The notes beneath the pieces were generated by a model. That model was not told the DNA's origin and searched no databases. It worked only from the letters and a program-made list of their open reading frames with translations. Position numbers and translations under genes: made by a program. 64,000 nucleotides of DNA from Ruegeria arenilitoris (lineage in GTDB: Bacteria > Pseudomonadota > Alphaproteobacteria > Rhodobacterales > Rhodobacteraceae): positions 33,511-97,510 of the forward strand of contig NZ_WQHX01000011.1 of assembly GCF_013035425.1 (NCBI RefSeq). Direction: 5' to 3'. Positions 44,557 through 52,940 of this stretch are shown here, piece by piece; the stretch's first letter is position 1, and each line of letters begins with the position of its first letter.

Positions 44557-45302
44557 AGCGTCTTTTGCCTTATTGCGCTGAACGTATCAAAGTCGTTTGC
44601 CAAGGCCTTTGAGGCAACGGTGAATAATTCCCTCCCCAGATCCGGCGTCGCAAGGTTTGAGTGCGACCCGACCCTGCCATCGGGGAATTGGCGGCGATGC
44701 TCGTCCGGTGGCCCATGCCTGTCACCACTGTGTGCGGCGATATAGGCGCGCGAAAGTTTCTTCGGCGGGTTGAATGCCACGCCGGAAGGTTTGCAGCCGT
44801 GAAGCGCCTGCGTGATCGCAACCTCGGATGGGGTGGCATGCATACCCTCCCAATTGCCAAAGAATTCCTCTCGCATCCGGGCGACTGGTTCGGGGTCCCA
44901 CCAGCTTTGGATATGTACTGAACCCTCAGGCAAGGCGGAAGCCGCGGACCGTGCGGGAGCAAGGTTCGCACCATGTCCGTTCACGATGAAGACACCCAGA
45001 AACCCCTGCGCCAAAAGCCCCTGACAGACCTGCAAGACCGTCTGCTCGAGCAACTCGGAGGATATCGAGACCGTTCCGGGAAATCCTGTGTTGAACGGCG
45101 CCGGAGTGTAAGCGATGGGTGGCGCCACGACGCAATCGCATATCTGAGCTGCTGCCACGGAAACCCTGTTGGCACAGATTGTATCGGTGCCGATTAATCC
45201 CATCGGGCCGTGCTGTTCAGTTGATCCGATGGGCAGCATCACGCAGACACCTGTGGTCAATCGAGCTTCCACTTCGGGCCATGTCATCAAGCCCAGCTCC
45301 AT
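44553..45302 (-). CDS. Creatininase-family amidohydrolase
   Basis: A 249-residue metal hydrolase of the creatininase fold. The metal and active-site pattern is clear: CVMLPIGSTEQHGPMGLIGT near residue 22 (Glu, His, Asp ligands), FNTGFPGTVSIS near 70, VNGHGANLAPARSA near 105 and the Glu/His of GNWEGMHATPSEVAITQALH near 150. Family members open cyclic amides or hydrolyse formamides. The ATG at 45302 has GGAGGG just upstream and is preferred over one 16 codons earlier. It is read with the binding-protein gene (60 nt apart), which suggests that the transported compound or its breakdown product has an amide bond. Confidence 0.85.
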   Translation of the reverse strand: MELGLMTWPEVEARLTTGVCVMLPIGSTEQHGPMGLIGTDTICANRVSVAAAQICDCVVAPPIAYTPAPFNTGFPGTVSISSELLEQTVLQVCQGLLAQGFLGVFIVNGHGANLAPARSAASALPEGSVHIQSWWDPEPVARMREEFFGNWEGMHATPSEVAITQALHGCKPSGVAFNPPKKLSRAYIAAHSGDRHGPPDEHRRQFPDGRVGSHSNLATPDLGRELFTVASKALANDFDTFSAIRQKTL

Positions 45303-45362
45303 AACACCCTCCAAAGACAAGACGGCCGGGTCCGTACGACCCCGCCGCATAATGTTGTCAGG

Positions 45363-46133
45363 TCAAAGGCCCCATTTGGCCTTGTTGCTGTCGAAGAAGC
45401 CCTTGGCCTTCTTCAGCTTGACCCAGTTGTTCACATAGTTGATCCAAACCTGGTCATCCTGGGGCAACAGCATCGCAATGGGTGAAGGTGCCCGGGGGCC
45501 GGTTTCAGGCACGCGCACTACGTCAAACTTTTCTTCCAATGTGGAGCCTTCGATATTCGATGTGATGAAAACATCAGCCCGTCCTGCCAGCACTTCCTGG
45601 TAACCACGCGCTGGGGCTTCGACGACCATTATGTCCGCATCGGGGAACCATTCACGTACAAGCTTTTCAAAGGTCGTGCCGAGTGTGGTCGCGACCTTGA
45701 CCTCTGGCTTGTTGATGGACTCGTATCCTGAGAAGTTGCCCGCCTTTTCTTTGGTAGTGAACGGAAAAATCTCGACCGAGATATAGCTTTCCGAGAACCC
45801 GGCTGCCTTCATGCGCGGGGGTGAGATCGAGGCGGATCCGGTGATGTGGTACTGGCCCGCGACCACGCCATTGACGAGGGTCTTCCAGTCGGTCGCGACG
45901 AATTCGACCTCGACGCCGAGGTCTGCGGCGAGTTCGTTCATGATGTCGATGTCGAAACCCTTGTAAGAATTCGTGGCGGGGTCCTTTACGGTCATCGGAT
46001 TCCAGTCACCGGTGGTGCCGACCTTCAAAACACCCGAGTTCAGAATTTCGTTCAGCGCCGATTGCGCGTTCGCAGCCCCGGCCAACGTCAGGCCAATCGC
46101 GGCAACCGCTGCCGCCCTGCATAGTCTTATCAT
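45363..46133 (-). CDS. ABC transporter substrate-binding protein, polar amino acid/PheC-like family
   Basis: A 256-residue periplasmic binding protein (SBP_bac_3). The signal peptide (AAAVAAIGLTLAGAANAQ) is followed by LKVGTTGDWNPMTVKD, YKGFDIDIMNELAADLGVEV near 58 and ITGSASISPPRMKAAGFSES near 96. This sequence type is close to cyclohexadienyl-dehydratase-like (PheC) binding proteins, so an aromatic or cyclic amino-acid-like ligand is possible. The ATG at 46133 has GGGAGAAA 7 nt upstream; a start 46 codons earlier would cross into the divergent gene. The partner ATPase and permease lie on the other strand. Confidence 0.9.
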   Translation of the reverse strand: MIRLCRAAAVAAIGLTLAGAANAQSALNEILNSGVLKVGTTGDWNPMTVKDPATNSYKGFDIDIMNELAADLGVEVEFVATDWKTLVNGVVAGQYHITGSASISPPRMKAAGFSESYISVEIFPFTTKEKAGNFSGYESINKPEVKVATTLGTTFEKLVREWFPDADIMVVEAPARGYQEVLAGRADVFITSNIEGSTLEEKFDVVRVPETGPRAPSPIAMLLPQDDQVWINYVNNWVKLKKAKGFFDSNKAKWGL

Positions 46134-46254
46134 AATATTTCTCCCGTTGGTGGTATGTGGTTTTTGGTTTGATGCGCCATACTTGCTTGATAGGTTAAAG
46201 AAATCAAATAGGCTGTGATCTTGCACGTCAGCTCGGCCCAAAGGGGGAACATTG
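46134..46254. promoter_or_regulatory. Divergent promoter region of the ABC-transporter/catabolic cluster
   Basis: These 121 bp lie between the divergent binding-protein gene and the ATPase gene, and must drive both arms of the cluster. An A/T-rich block with TTGCTTGATAGGTTAAAG sits near 46183-46200. I found no operator that I can assign. No regulator gene is adjacent; the closest is the LysR gene at 50755. Confidence 0.45.
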
Positions 46255-46995
46255 ATGGACGATCCAGCCATTCAGCTGGTTGCAGTGAACAAATGGTTCG
46301 GTGACTTCCATGTTCTCAAAGATATCAGCCTTACAGTCGGCTCCGGCGAAAAAGTGGTGATTTGCGGACCATCCGGTTCGGGCAAGTCCACTGTGGTCCG
46401 CTGCATCAACAAGCTGGAAGAGCATCAGAGCGGGACCATTCACCTCTACGGCAAGGAACTGACCAACGATCCGAATTCCGTAGCGTCGATACAAGGCGAT
46501 GTTGGGATGGTGTTTCAGCAATTCAACCTGTTTCCCCATCTCAGTGTGCTAGACAACCTGACACTTGGCCCGATAAAGGCACGCGGCCTCAGCCGGGTAG
46601 AGGCAGAGGACCGCGCCCGGCACTACCTGACAAGGGTGCGAATACCGGAGCAGGCGGACAAACTGCCCAAACAGTTGTCGGGAGGGCAACAACAGCGGGT
46701 GGCCATTGCGCGATCCCTTTGCATGGAGCCCAAGGTGCTGCTGTTCGACGAGCCCACCTCGGCGCTTGATCCCGAGATGATCGCGGAAGTGCTGGACGTG
46801 ATGGTCGAACTGGCGCTGGAAGGAATGACCATGATCGTGGTCACCCACGAAATGGGATTTGCTCGAAAGGTCGCGGATCAGATGGTTTTCATGGACCAGG
46901 GTGAGATTGTAGAGCACGGCAGTCCTGGAGAATTCTTTGGTAATCCGCGCACCGCGCGCTGTCAGAAATTCCTCGGCCAAATTTTGCAGCACTAG
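46255..46995 (+). CDS. Amino-acid-type ABC transporter ATP-binding protein
   Basis: A 246-residue ATPase of the GlnQ/HisP group. Walker A is GPSGSGKST near residue 39, the Q-loop MVFQQFNLFPHLSVLDNL, the signature LSGGQQQRVAIARSLCMEPK near 140, Walker B VLLFDEPTSALDPEM and the switch VVTHEMGFARKVADQMVFMD. It energises import through the permease encoded 8 nt downstream. The ATG at 46255 follows AAAGGGGG, so it is preferred to the TTG one codon before it. Confidence 0.93.
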   Translation: MDDPAIQLVAVNKWFGDFHVLKDISLTVGSGEKVVICGPSGSGKSTVVRCINKLEEHQSGTIHLYGKELTNDPNSVASIQGDVGMVFQQFNLFPHLSVLDNLTLGPIKARGLSRVEAEDRARHYLTRVRIPEQADKLPKQLSGGQQQRVAIARSLCMEPKVLLFDEPTSALDPEMIAEVLDVMVELALEGMTMIVVTHEMGFARKVADQMVFMDQGEIVEHGSPGEFFGNPRTARCQKFLGQILQH

Positions 46996-47003
46996 GGGTA
47001 GGC

Positions 47004-47765
47004 ATGAAGAGACTGATCCTTCCACTGTCGCTTTTACTTTTGCTGTCGGGATGCTCGGCTTCGGGCAACTGGGGTTGGTACGTCATTGATCCGCGCACAC
47101 CCGGTGGCTGGACCAATATTAAGTTTTTGGTCTCTGGCATGGGCGCAACGATCCTTATTTCCGTGATCGCTGCTGCAATCTCCATCGTGCTGGGTCTGAT
47201 CGTTGCGCTGCCAAGTCAATCCAGCAACCGATGGCTGCGCCTACTCAATCGAGTCTACGTTGAATTCATCCGTTCGATCCCGCTGCTGCCGATGCTGTTC
47301 TGGGTGTTTTATGGGTTGCCCATCGTGTTCAAATCCATCGGATTGAATATCCCTATCGATCCCTTCTGGGGCGCGATCATCACGCTGGCGATTTCCGATA
47401 GCGCTTTTACGGCCGAAATTTACCGCTCAGGCATCCAGTCCATCGCACGCGGGCAAAGCGAGGCAGCGCAGACTGTAGGTCTGAATTACTATCAGACTAT
47501 GCGGTATGTAATCCTGCCCCAAGCCCTACGGCGTATTCTGCCGCCCTTGGCGAACCAGTTCATTTATATCGTAAAGATGAGTGCCTTTGCCTCAGTCATC
47601 GGTATGCAGGAACTGACGCGCCGTGCAAATGAACTGGTAGTAACCGAATATCGTCCTCTTGAAATATACTCGTTGTTGATTGTCGAATACCTTGTGCTGG
47701 TATTGCTGATCAGCGCAGGCGTGCGCTGGCTTGAGCGCCGCATGGGTGCAGACGAACGTCTCTGA
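47004..47765 (+). CDS. Amino-acid-type ABC transporter permease with lipobox-like N-terminus
   Basis: A 253-residue HisM/GlnP-type permease with five helices and the EAA-like loop QSEAAQTVGLNYYQTMRYVI near 151. RVYVEFIRSIPLLPMLFWVF near 75 is family-typical. The protein starts with MKRLILPLSLLLLLSGCSAS, which looks like a lipoprotein signal, then GNWGWYVIDPRTPGGWTNI before the first true helix. Whether the Cys is lipidated is not known. Only one permease gene is present, so it would work as a homodimer. Confidence 0.9.
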   Translation: MKRLILPLSLLLLLSGCSASGNWGWYVIDPRTPGGWTNIKFLVSGMGATILISVIAAAISIVLGLIVALPSQSSNRWLRLLNRVYVEFIRSIPLLPMLFWVFYGLPIVFKSIGLNIPIDPFWGAIITLAISDSAFTAEIYRSGIQSIARGQSEAAQTVGLNYYQTMRYVILPQALRRILPPLANQFIYIVKMSAFASVIGMQELTRRANELVVTEYRPLEIYSLLIVEYLVLVLLISAGVRWLERRMGADERL

Positions 47766-47778
47766 AGGAAGGATCATC

Positions 47779-48129
47779 ATGGACTGGCACGACTTCATGT
47801 CCGAAACCGAGGCCAACATCGACAAGCTGAACCGCGAAATCCCCCAAACCTTCAAAGGGTTCGGCATAATGGGTCAAGCCGCAAAAGCAGATGGCGCCTT
47901 GTCGGAAAAGACCAAAGAATTTATTGCCTTGGGTATCGCTATTGCAACCCGGTGTGACAGTTGCATCGGGTTCCATGTGCGGTCGCTCGTGCGTCTAAAT
48001 GCAACACGAGAGGAATTTTGCGAAGCGCTTGCCATGGCCACTTACATGGGCGGTGGTCCGTCCTATGCCTTTAGCGCCAAGGCGCTGAAGGCTTACGACC
48101 TTTACGCCGCTGAGGCCAAAGACGCATGA
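47779..48129 (+). CDS. AhpD/carboxymuconolactone decarboxylase-fold protein with CxxC
   Basis: A 116-residue alpha-helical protein. KEFIALGIAIATRCDSCIGF with a downstream His (HVRSLV) gives the AhpD-type Glu..CxxC..His site, followed by REEFCEALAMATYMGGGPSY. Family members are peroxidatic disulfide proteins or decarboxylate ring-cleavage lactones. The ATG at 47779 is set by GAAGGAAGGA. It lies 13 nt after the permease stop and overlaps the Rieske oxygenase gene by ATGA, so it belongs to the catabolic unit. Confidence 0.88.
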   Translation: MDWHDFMSETEANIDKLNREIPQTFKGFGIMGQAAKADGALSEKTKEFIALGIAIATRCDSCIGFHVRSLVRLNATREEFCEALAMATYMGGGPSYAFSAKALKAYDLYAAEAKDA

Positions 48130-49175
48130 GACCCGACCTGCCAGGATCGACCGGGTACATCCGTGATTGTTGGTATGTGGCCGGTCTGTCCGAAGACTTT
48201 GACCGCAGCTTGACGCCACTGCGCATGCTGGACGAGGACATCGTTATCTTCCGCGATACCGCCGGCAAACCCGCAGCACTGGAAGACGCCTGCCCGCACC
48301 GTAAACTGCCTTTGTCGCGGGGCACGCTGGCGGGAGACAATGTTGTCTGCGGCTACCATGGGCTGACTTTCGATTGCACCGGCGAATGCGTGATCGCCCC
48401 GACTCAGCTTGACAACCCGCCTCGGCGCGCCGCCGTGCATTCCTATCCGGCAGCAGACCGCTGGGGCTTTTTGTGGCTTTGGATGGGAGCGCCGGAGCGC
48501 GCAGATGTAAGGGACATCATTGAAATTCCGAATTTCGACAACCCCGATTGGGGTAAGACTCCCAAAGGCGGCATGTCGATGCAGTGCCATTACCTTTATA
48601 TCATCGACAATCTGCTGGACCCCAGCCACGTTGCTTGGGTGCATCTGACTTCTTTCGCGGGCGCCGGTACAGACAACCGCCCTTTGGAAGTGGAAGAAAT
48701 GGATAACGGAGTGATCGTCTCTCGCTGGGTGATGGGCGAGGCCCCACCGCCCTACTACAGGGACATGCTGCCCTTTGGCCCGACCTGTGATCGCAAGCAG
48801 CATTACGAATGCCGACTGCCGTCGACGGCAATCAACATGTCGGTGTACACGCCAGCCTCAGAAGGTGGATATGACAGGCCGCTGTCTTCAAACGCTTTCA
48901 TCAACATATCCTACAATTTCATTACGCCGATCGATGCGACAACCTCCCGCTACTTCTGGTTCCAGCACCGCAATATGCACGCAGAAGATAGCGTCCTGTC
49001 AGAACGTATGTTCGAGGGAGCCAAGATGGCTTTCAAGGAAGATCAGGAGGTGCTGGAACACGTCCAGAAAGGCATGGCAAAACGCAAAAACGGCTATCTG
49101 AACCTGGCGCTTGACGCAGGCGCCATGCGGTTCCGCAACAAGGTCGCCAAGGCCATTTCCGGAGAGCAAACATGA
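48126..49175 (+). CDS. Rieske [2Fe-2S] non-heme iron oxygenase, alpha subunit
   Basis: A 349-residue oxygenase of the VanA/phthalate-oxygenase-like type. The Rieske ligands are CPH (Cys56, His58) and CGYH (Cys75, His78). The mononuclear iron site is DPSHVAWVH with Asp165, His168 and His173. Such enzymes hydroxylate or demethylate aromatic or heterocyclic compounds using O2 and electrons from a reductase. No reductase or ferredoxin gene lies nearby, so the partner must be elsewhere. The gene overlaps both neighbours by ATGA and follows an importer, so the imported compound is its likely substrate. Confidence 0.92.
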   Translation: MRPDLPGSTGYIRDCWYVAGLSEDFDRSLTPLRMLDEDIVIFRDTAGKPAALEDACPHRKLPLSRGTLAGDNVVCGYHGLTFDCTGECVIAPTQLDNPPRRAAVHSYPAADRWGFLWLWMGAPERADVRDIIEIPNFDNPDWGKTPKGGMSMQCHYLYIIDNLLDPSHVAWVHLTSFAGAGTDNRPLEVEEMDNGVIVSRWVMGEAPPPYYRDMLPFGPTCDRKQHYECRLPSTAINMSVYTPASEGGYDRPLSSNAFINISYNFITPIDATTSRYFWFQHRNMHAEDSVLSERMFEGAKMAFKEDQEVLEHVQKGMAKRKNGYLNLALDAGAMRFRNKVAKAISGEQT

Positions 49176-49750
49176 CCGCATGGATCAAGATGGTATCCGA
49201 CGAAGACGCGAGCCCCCGGCTGAAAGAGCTTCTGGAGCACGCAAGAACACCGCATGGCACCGTGGATACGGTCATGCGGGTTCATTCTCTGCGGCCAGAG
49301 ACGATGAATGGCCATGTCACCCTGTACCGTTCGGTGCTGCATTCGGACGAAAACGAATTGCCTTTCTGGTTTCTGGAGGTGATCGCAAGTTACACATCGA
49401 TCCTGAACGATTGCACCTATTCGTTGACTCATCATTTCATGAACGTCCGCAACCTGATCAGAGATCAGGCTCGCAGTGACCGCATCTTTGTCGCACTGAA
49501 GGCACAGCGACCGGAGGATGAATTCGACGGCAAGGAACTCGCTCTCCTGCGATATGCGGCAAAGCTGACAACCGATGTTGGCAAAATGGTGCGTTCGGAC
49601 TTTGAAGCGCTCAAGATCGCCGGCTGTGAAGATGGTGAAATCCTGGAAGTAAATCAGGTCTGTGCATACTTTAACTATTCAAATCGTCTGCTTAACGGCT
49701 TGGGATGCACCACCGAAGGTGATCAGATCGGTTACTACAAGGGTGATTAG
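49172..49750 (+). CDS. CMD/peroxidase-related family protein lacking the second Cys
   Basis: A 192-residue helical protein of the uncharacterised peroxidase-related (AhpD-like) type: PFWFLEVIASYTSILNDCTY continued by SLTHHFMNVRNLI near residues 68-100. Relatives have Cys-x-x-Cys before the His pair; here it reads CTYS, so the second Cys is Ser and the disulfide chemistry cannot be normal. The gene overlaps the oxygenase stop by 4 nt and is the last of the operon. It may bind rather than reduce, or use the single Cys. Confidence 0.75.
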   Translation: MTAWIKMVSDEDASPRLKELLEHARTPHGTVDTVMRVHSLRPETMNGHVTLYRSVLHSDENELPFWFLEVIASYTSILNDCTYSLTHHFMNVRNLIRDQARSDRIFVALKAQRPEDEFDGKELALLRYAAKLTTDVGKMVRSDFEALKIAGCEDGEILEVNQVCAYFNYSNRLLNGLGCTTEGDQIGYYKGD

Positions 49751-49799
49751 ATAAGGGAGGGAGCTAACCTAGCTTGCCAAATGCCCCTCTGCTGTGCCG

Positions 49800-49957
49800 G
49801 CTTTGGGCTCAGAGCTGCCGATCCCAGCAGTGTGCATGATTAGCTGGTTGGCAGACCAAACCTGTCCTTCGCAACAAAGCCGCCGCTCGCCGACAAGCGA
49901 TCCAAACAGAGCTTCAAGGCCGAGATTTCGTTGAGTGCCGATGCTCCACAGAATTGA
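49800..49957. repeat. Degenerate copy of the dispersed hairpin repeat
   Basis: The block GCTTTGGGCTCAGAGCTGCC starts at 49800 and CAACAAAGCCGCCGCTCGCC ends the copy near 49890. The order of the parts is the same as in the other copies, with the inner hairpin half lost. It lies between the catabolic operon and the converging DUF1059 gene. Confidence 0.65.
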
Positions 49958-50152
49958 TCAAGCGGGTTTAATCAATGTTCCCAGATATTCTCGAGTGTCG
50001 GCGTCCCACGAGCTGGGATCTTCTCCGTGTGCGACCACCGCGTGCAGTTCCATGAGTTTCCATACTTCGTCCTTGGTCGCTGCAACCACTTTTCCAGGGC
50101 AGGCTTCCATGCCCTCGCAATCCTTGCAGGCATATGAATAGGCAATGTCCAT
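49958..50152 (-). CDS. DUF1059-family small protein
   Basis: A 64-residue soluble protein with two Cys pairs at the start, YACKDCEGMEACPG, then a conserved helix with EVWKLMELHAVVAHGEDPSS. This is the DUF1059 pattern. The function is unknown; the Cys arrangement suggests metal binding. It has a GGAGGAG-like site before the ATG and lies in the same direction as the GFA-family gene 32 nt away. Confidence 0.8.
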   Translation of the reverse strand: MDIAYSYACKDCEGMEACPGKVVAATKDEVWKLMELHAVVAHGEDPSSWDADTREYLGTLIKPA

Positions 50153-50184
50153 CGTATTCTCCTCCTATTGCGCAAGAAAGCTAT

Positions 50185-50595
50185 TCAGAACTCAGGAAAC
50201 GTCGGCAGCCCATCGTCAAGTTTTATCCATGGCTGCTGATGTGAAACAAAAATATGGGCTTTGGGTTGTGCAATCGATGGGTCATCCAACGTCACAGCAG
50301 AAAACCACGCGTCAGCGCTCCAGTCTTGGCCCTCAACTTCATGTAGGGCGGCATAGGTCAACGTCGTTCCACAGTCACGACAAAACCCGCGGCGAATACC
50401 CGGAGTTTTCTCAACGTATTGGATTTCGCCTTTGATAACTGCGAAGTCTTCGGCGGCTACCTTAGCCCAAGTTACAAAGGCGCCGCCAAGAGCCATTTGG
50501 CATGAACGGCAATGGCAATGACCCGACCACCCCGGTGGGTTTGCTATCTGGTATCGAACAGCTCCACAGTAACATCCACCTTGAAGTTTTTCCAT
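50185..50595 (-). CDS. GFA (glutathione-dependent formaldehyde-activating) family protein
   Basis: A 136-residue zinc protein of the GFA/CENP-V fold. The metal ligands are seen in GGCYCGAVRYQI, GHCHCRSCQMALGGAF and FCRDCGTTLTY. Characterised members are few: Gfa itself is now thought to be a glutathione carrier rather than a true enzyme, so no reaction is given. The gene runs toward the DUF1059 gene and is divergent from the LysR gene over 160 bp. Confidence 0.88.
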   Translation of the reverse strand: MEKLQGGCYCGAVRYQIANPPGWSGHCHCRSCQMALGGAFVTWAKVAAEDFAVIKGEIQYVEKTPGIRRGFCRDCGTTLTYAALHEVEGQDWSADAWFSAVTLDDPSIAQPKAHIFVSHQQPWIKLDDGLPTFPEF

Positions 50596-50754
50596 CGTAA
50601 CAAACTCTCATGACGTGCGGCTAGGTTGACTTCGATAACGAAGCGTCTGCTCTCATATTTCATAATCCCAAAACAGATTTCACCGTGAATAATGTCAAGA
50701 ATGCCGATATCATGCGACTCAAATAGTCTAACTAAACATTAGAAAATCTACTGT

Positions 50755-51657
50755 ATGGATTGGTTGCACCTTCCCCCGATGAACGCTTTGCGCGCTTTCT
50801 CAGCGGTTGCGGAAGCTGGAAGTTACACCGTGGCGGCTGAACGCTTGAACGTGACCCAAGCTGCAGTCAGCCAACAGGTGAAATCGTTGGAGAAGCATTT
50901 GGGTGTAGCTCTCGTTTCCAGACGTGGGCGCAGCATTGAATTGACAGAACCAGGCATCATTCTTGCACGCGAACTGGGTATCGGCTTTGAAATTATCGGA
51001 AGGGGTGTCGAACGACTGGCGGAACATGCAGCGCACCGTCCCGTTCAAGTAACTATGTCTCCGGCGTTCGCAGTGGAGTGGCTATTGCCGAGAATGGCAG
51101 AGTTTCAACGCCAGCACCCAGAGATCACTCTAATGCTGAACCCAACCTCGGAGCTGGTACAGATACGCCCGGGTGGTATCGATGTCGCCATTCGGTATCG
51201 CGATAGACGCATGCCAAGAAAAGAGGAAGACACTGTCCTTGTCTCGGACATGGTCGTAATTGGTGCGCCTTCATTGGTGGGAGGCCAAGACCTACGTGAT
51301 CCGGCCTCTCTAACGAAATTGCCCTGGTTACAGGAACTGGGCACTAACGAAGCGGCTGACTGGTTTACCTATCACGGGGTCGTTCCTGCCGAGCCATTGA
51401 CCATTAATCACATGCCGGGGAACCTGATCATGACCGCAGTTCGCCGGGGTGACGGTATCACCTATTCTGCCAGAGCTTTTTTTGAAGAAGATTTGTCATC
51501 TGGACGGATGATTGAATTGTTCTCTGAGCCACTCTTCGGCGTCTACTACATCCAGACGCAGGCAGAATTTCAGCGTCCCGAGGCTAAGGTGTTCGTCAAC
51601 TGGCTTATTTCTCAGTCTCAAGTTGTATCCGCGCACAGTTCTCAAAAATTGATCTAG
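50755..51657 (+). CDS. LysR-family transcriptional regulator (GcvA-like)
   Basis: A 300-residue LysR regulator. The N-terminal winged helix (LHLPPMNALRAFSAVAEAGS, then VTQAAVSQQVKSLEKHLG) and the effector domain from residue 90 (VTMSPAFAVEWLLPRMAEFQ) resemble the GcvA/AmpR subgroup. The effector is unknown. It is divergent from the GFA gene and converges with the flavin monooxygenase gene; by distance it could also act on the catabolic operon ending at 49750. Confidence 0.9.
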   Translation: MDWLHLPPMNALRAFSAVAEAGSYTVAAERLNVTQAAVSQQVKSLEKHLGVALVSRRGRSIELTEPGIILARELGIGFEIIGRGVERLAEHAAHRPVQVTMSPAFAVEWLLPRMAEFQRQHPEITLMLNPTSELVQIRPGGIDVAIRYRDRRMPRKEEDTVLVSDMVVIGAPSLVGGQDLRDPASLTKLPWLQELGTNEAADWFTYHGVVPAEPLTINHMPGNLIMTAVRRGDGITYSARAFFEEDLSSGRMIELFSEPLFGVYYIQTQAEFQRPEAKVFVNWLISQSQVVSAHSSQKLI

Positions 51658-51683
51658 TCAAAGTTGCAAATCTTCGATCCAAG

Positions 51684-52940
51684 CTAGGCTTGATGCTGTC
51701 GTTCACCTTGTTTGTTTGAATTGGAAATCAGGTGATCGACTACGTACTCCGCGTCCTCGCCCACGCCGTAAAACAGGCCTGACCCTTGTGTATGCATCCA
51801 ATGAAGTCCGCAGAAGTATAGGCCTGCTATTTCCGTAATACCTCGCTCATATTGGGGATAGCCACTCTCATCGAAGACTGGCAAGTCGATCCATCCAAAA
51901 TCGCGGTGAAACCCTGTTGCGTATATGACGGTCGAGATATTCGCCGCAGCCAAGTCGAAGAATGGTGATTCAGGTTTGGGCTGCCAGTTAGTCGGGACAA
52001 CAACTTCCTTAGGATCATCAAATCCATTCTCCGCAACGAACTTGTCGATGCTCTCCATCTCCGCGTTACACACATCGTCCACTGCTTTGAGTGTCTCTTC
52101 AAGCCCGCCCGCCAGAGCCAGGCACCCGCCTTGAACACCCTCAACCTTGCTGTGTAACTTGATCCCGCTCAGCGCCATCTGGCGCAGATCAATTGTACGA
52201 CCACCCTCGCGTCCAGAGAGATGTGGATGGGCTTTAAACCGGATAGCAGTTCCTTTGGGATGATCTTTTACCGGCAAGTTCATGTACCCGGTCGCCAAGT
52301 CCCATTCAAAAATGTCGCGACCCCTATAGCGACGTGGGATGCGGCCCGCACTGCCCACCGCAAGATGTACATCGCGACCGCATGAATGCAGGTCCTCAGC
52401 GACCTGACACCCTGATTGGCCACTGCCAATGATGAACACCGCACCGTCCGGAAGGTTCGCAGAGTTGCGATAGTCGCATGTATGTATGCCCGTAACTCCT
52501 AAAGGTAAGTCGCAGTGCCAATTTGGTATGTTCGGGAGTTGATGAGTGCCAACGGTGACTATTAAGTTCTGGGCTCTGAGTAAGCCGTCCGATGTGGTCA
52601 ACTCGAACCGACCCGGTCCCGAACTGGCTTGAATACTAGTCACCTCTACACCCGTTCGATAAGGCGGATGAAAACTTCTTGCGTAGTCTTCGATGTAGTT
52701 AACGATCTCATCGCGGAGCATGAAACCATCAGGATCATCCCCTTCGTAAGGGAAACCCGGAAGTCGGCAGAGTTTGTTAGGAGAGACAAGACAGAACGAA
52801 TCCCAACGTTTACGCCATGTATCGCCAATCTGTCCGCGGTCCAAAACAACGTGATCAAGACCAGCCTGTTTTAAATGCCAGCTGACGGAAAGACCAGCTT
52901 GCCCGCCTCCTACAACTACAGTTTCAATCAGGGTGTACAT
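51684..52940 (-). CDS. Flavin-containing monooxygenase-like oxidoreductase (MSMEG_0569-like)
   Basis: A 418-residue flavoprotein. The FAD-binding GGGQAGLSVSWHLKQAGLDH at 11-30 and the NADPH-binding GSGQSGCQVAEDLHSCGRDV near 172 give the two Rossmann folds, with CLVSPNKLCRLPGFPY and VIYATGFHRDFGWI in between and after. The layout is that of FMO/YUCCA-like or MSMEG_0569-type enzymes that oxygenate a soft nucleophile or oxidise an amine. It stands alone, with its start 458 bp from the cyclase gene. Confidence 0.85.
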   Translation of the reverse strand: MYTLIETVVVGGGQAGLSVSWHLKQAGLDHVVLDRGQIGDTWRKRWDSFCLVSPNKLCRLPGFPYEGDDPDGFMLRDEIVNYIEDYARSFHPPYRTGVEVTSIQASSGPGRFELTTSDGLLRAQNLIVTVGTHQLPNIPNWHCDLPLGVTGIHTCDYRNSANLPDGAVFIIGSGQSGCQVAEDLHSCGRDVHLAVGSAGRIPRRYRGRDIFEWDLATGYMNLPVKDHPKGTAIRFKAHPHLSGREGGRTIDLRQMALSGIKLHSKVEGVQGGCLALAGGLEETLKAVDDVCNAEMESIDKFVAENGFDDPKEVVVPTNWQPKPESPFFDLAAANISTVIYATGFHRDFGWIDLPVFDESGYPQYERGITEIAGLYFCGLHWMHTQGSGLFYGVGEDAEYVVDHLISNSNKQGERQHQA

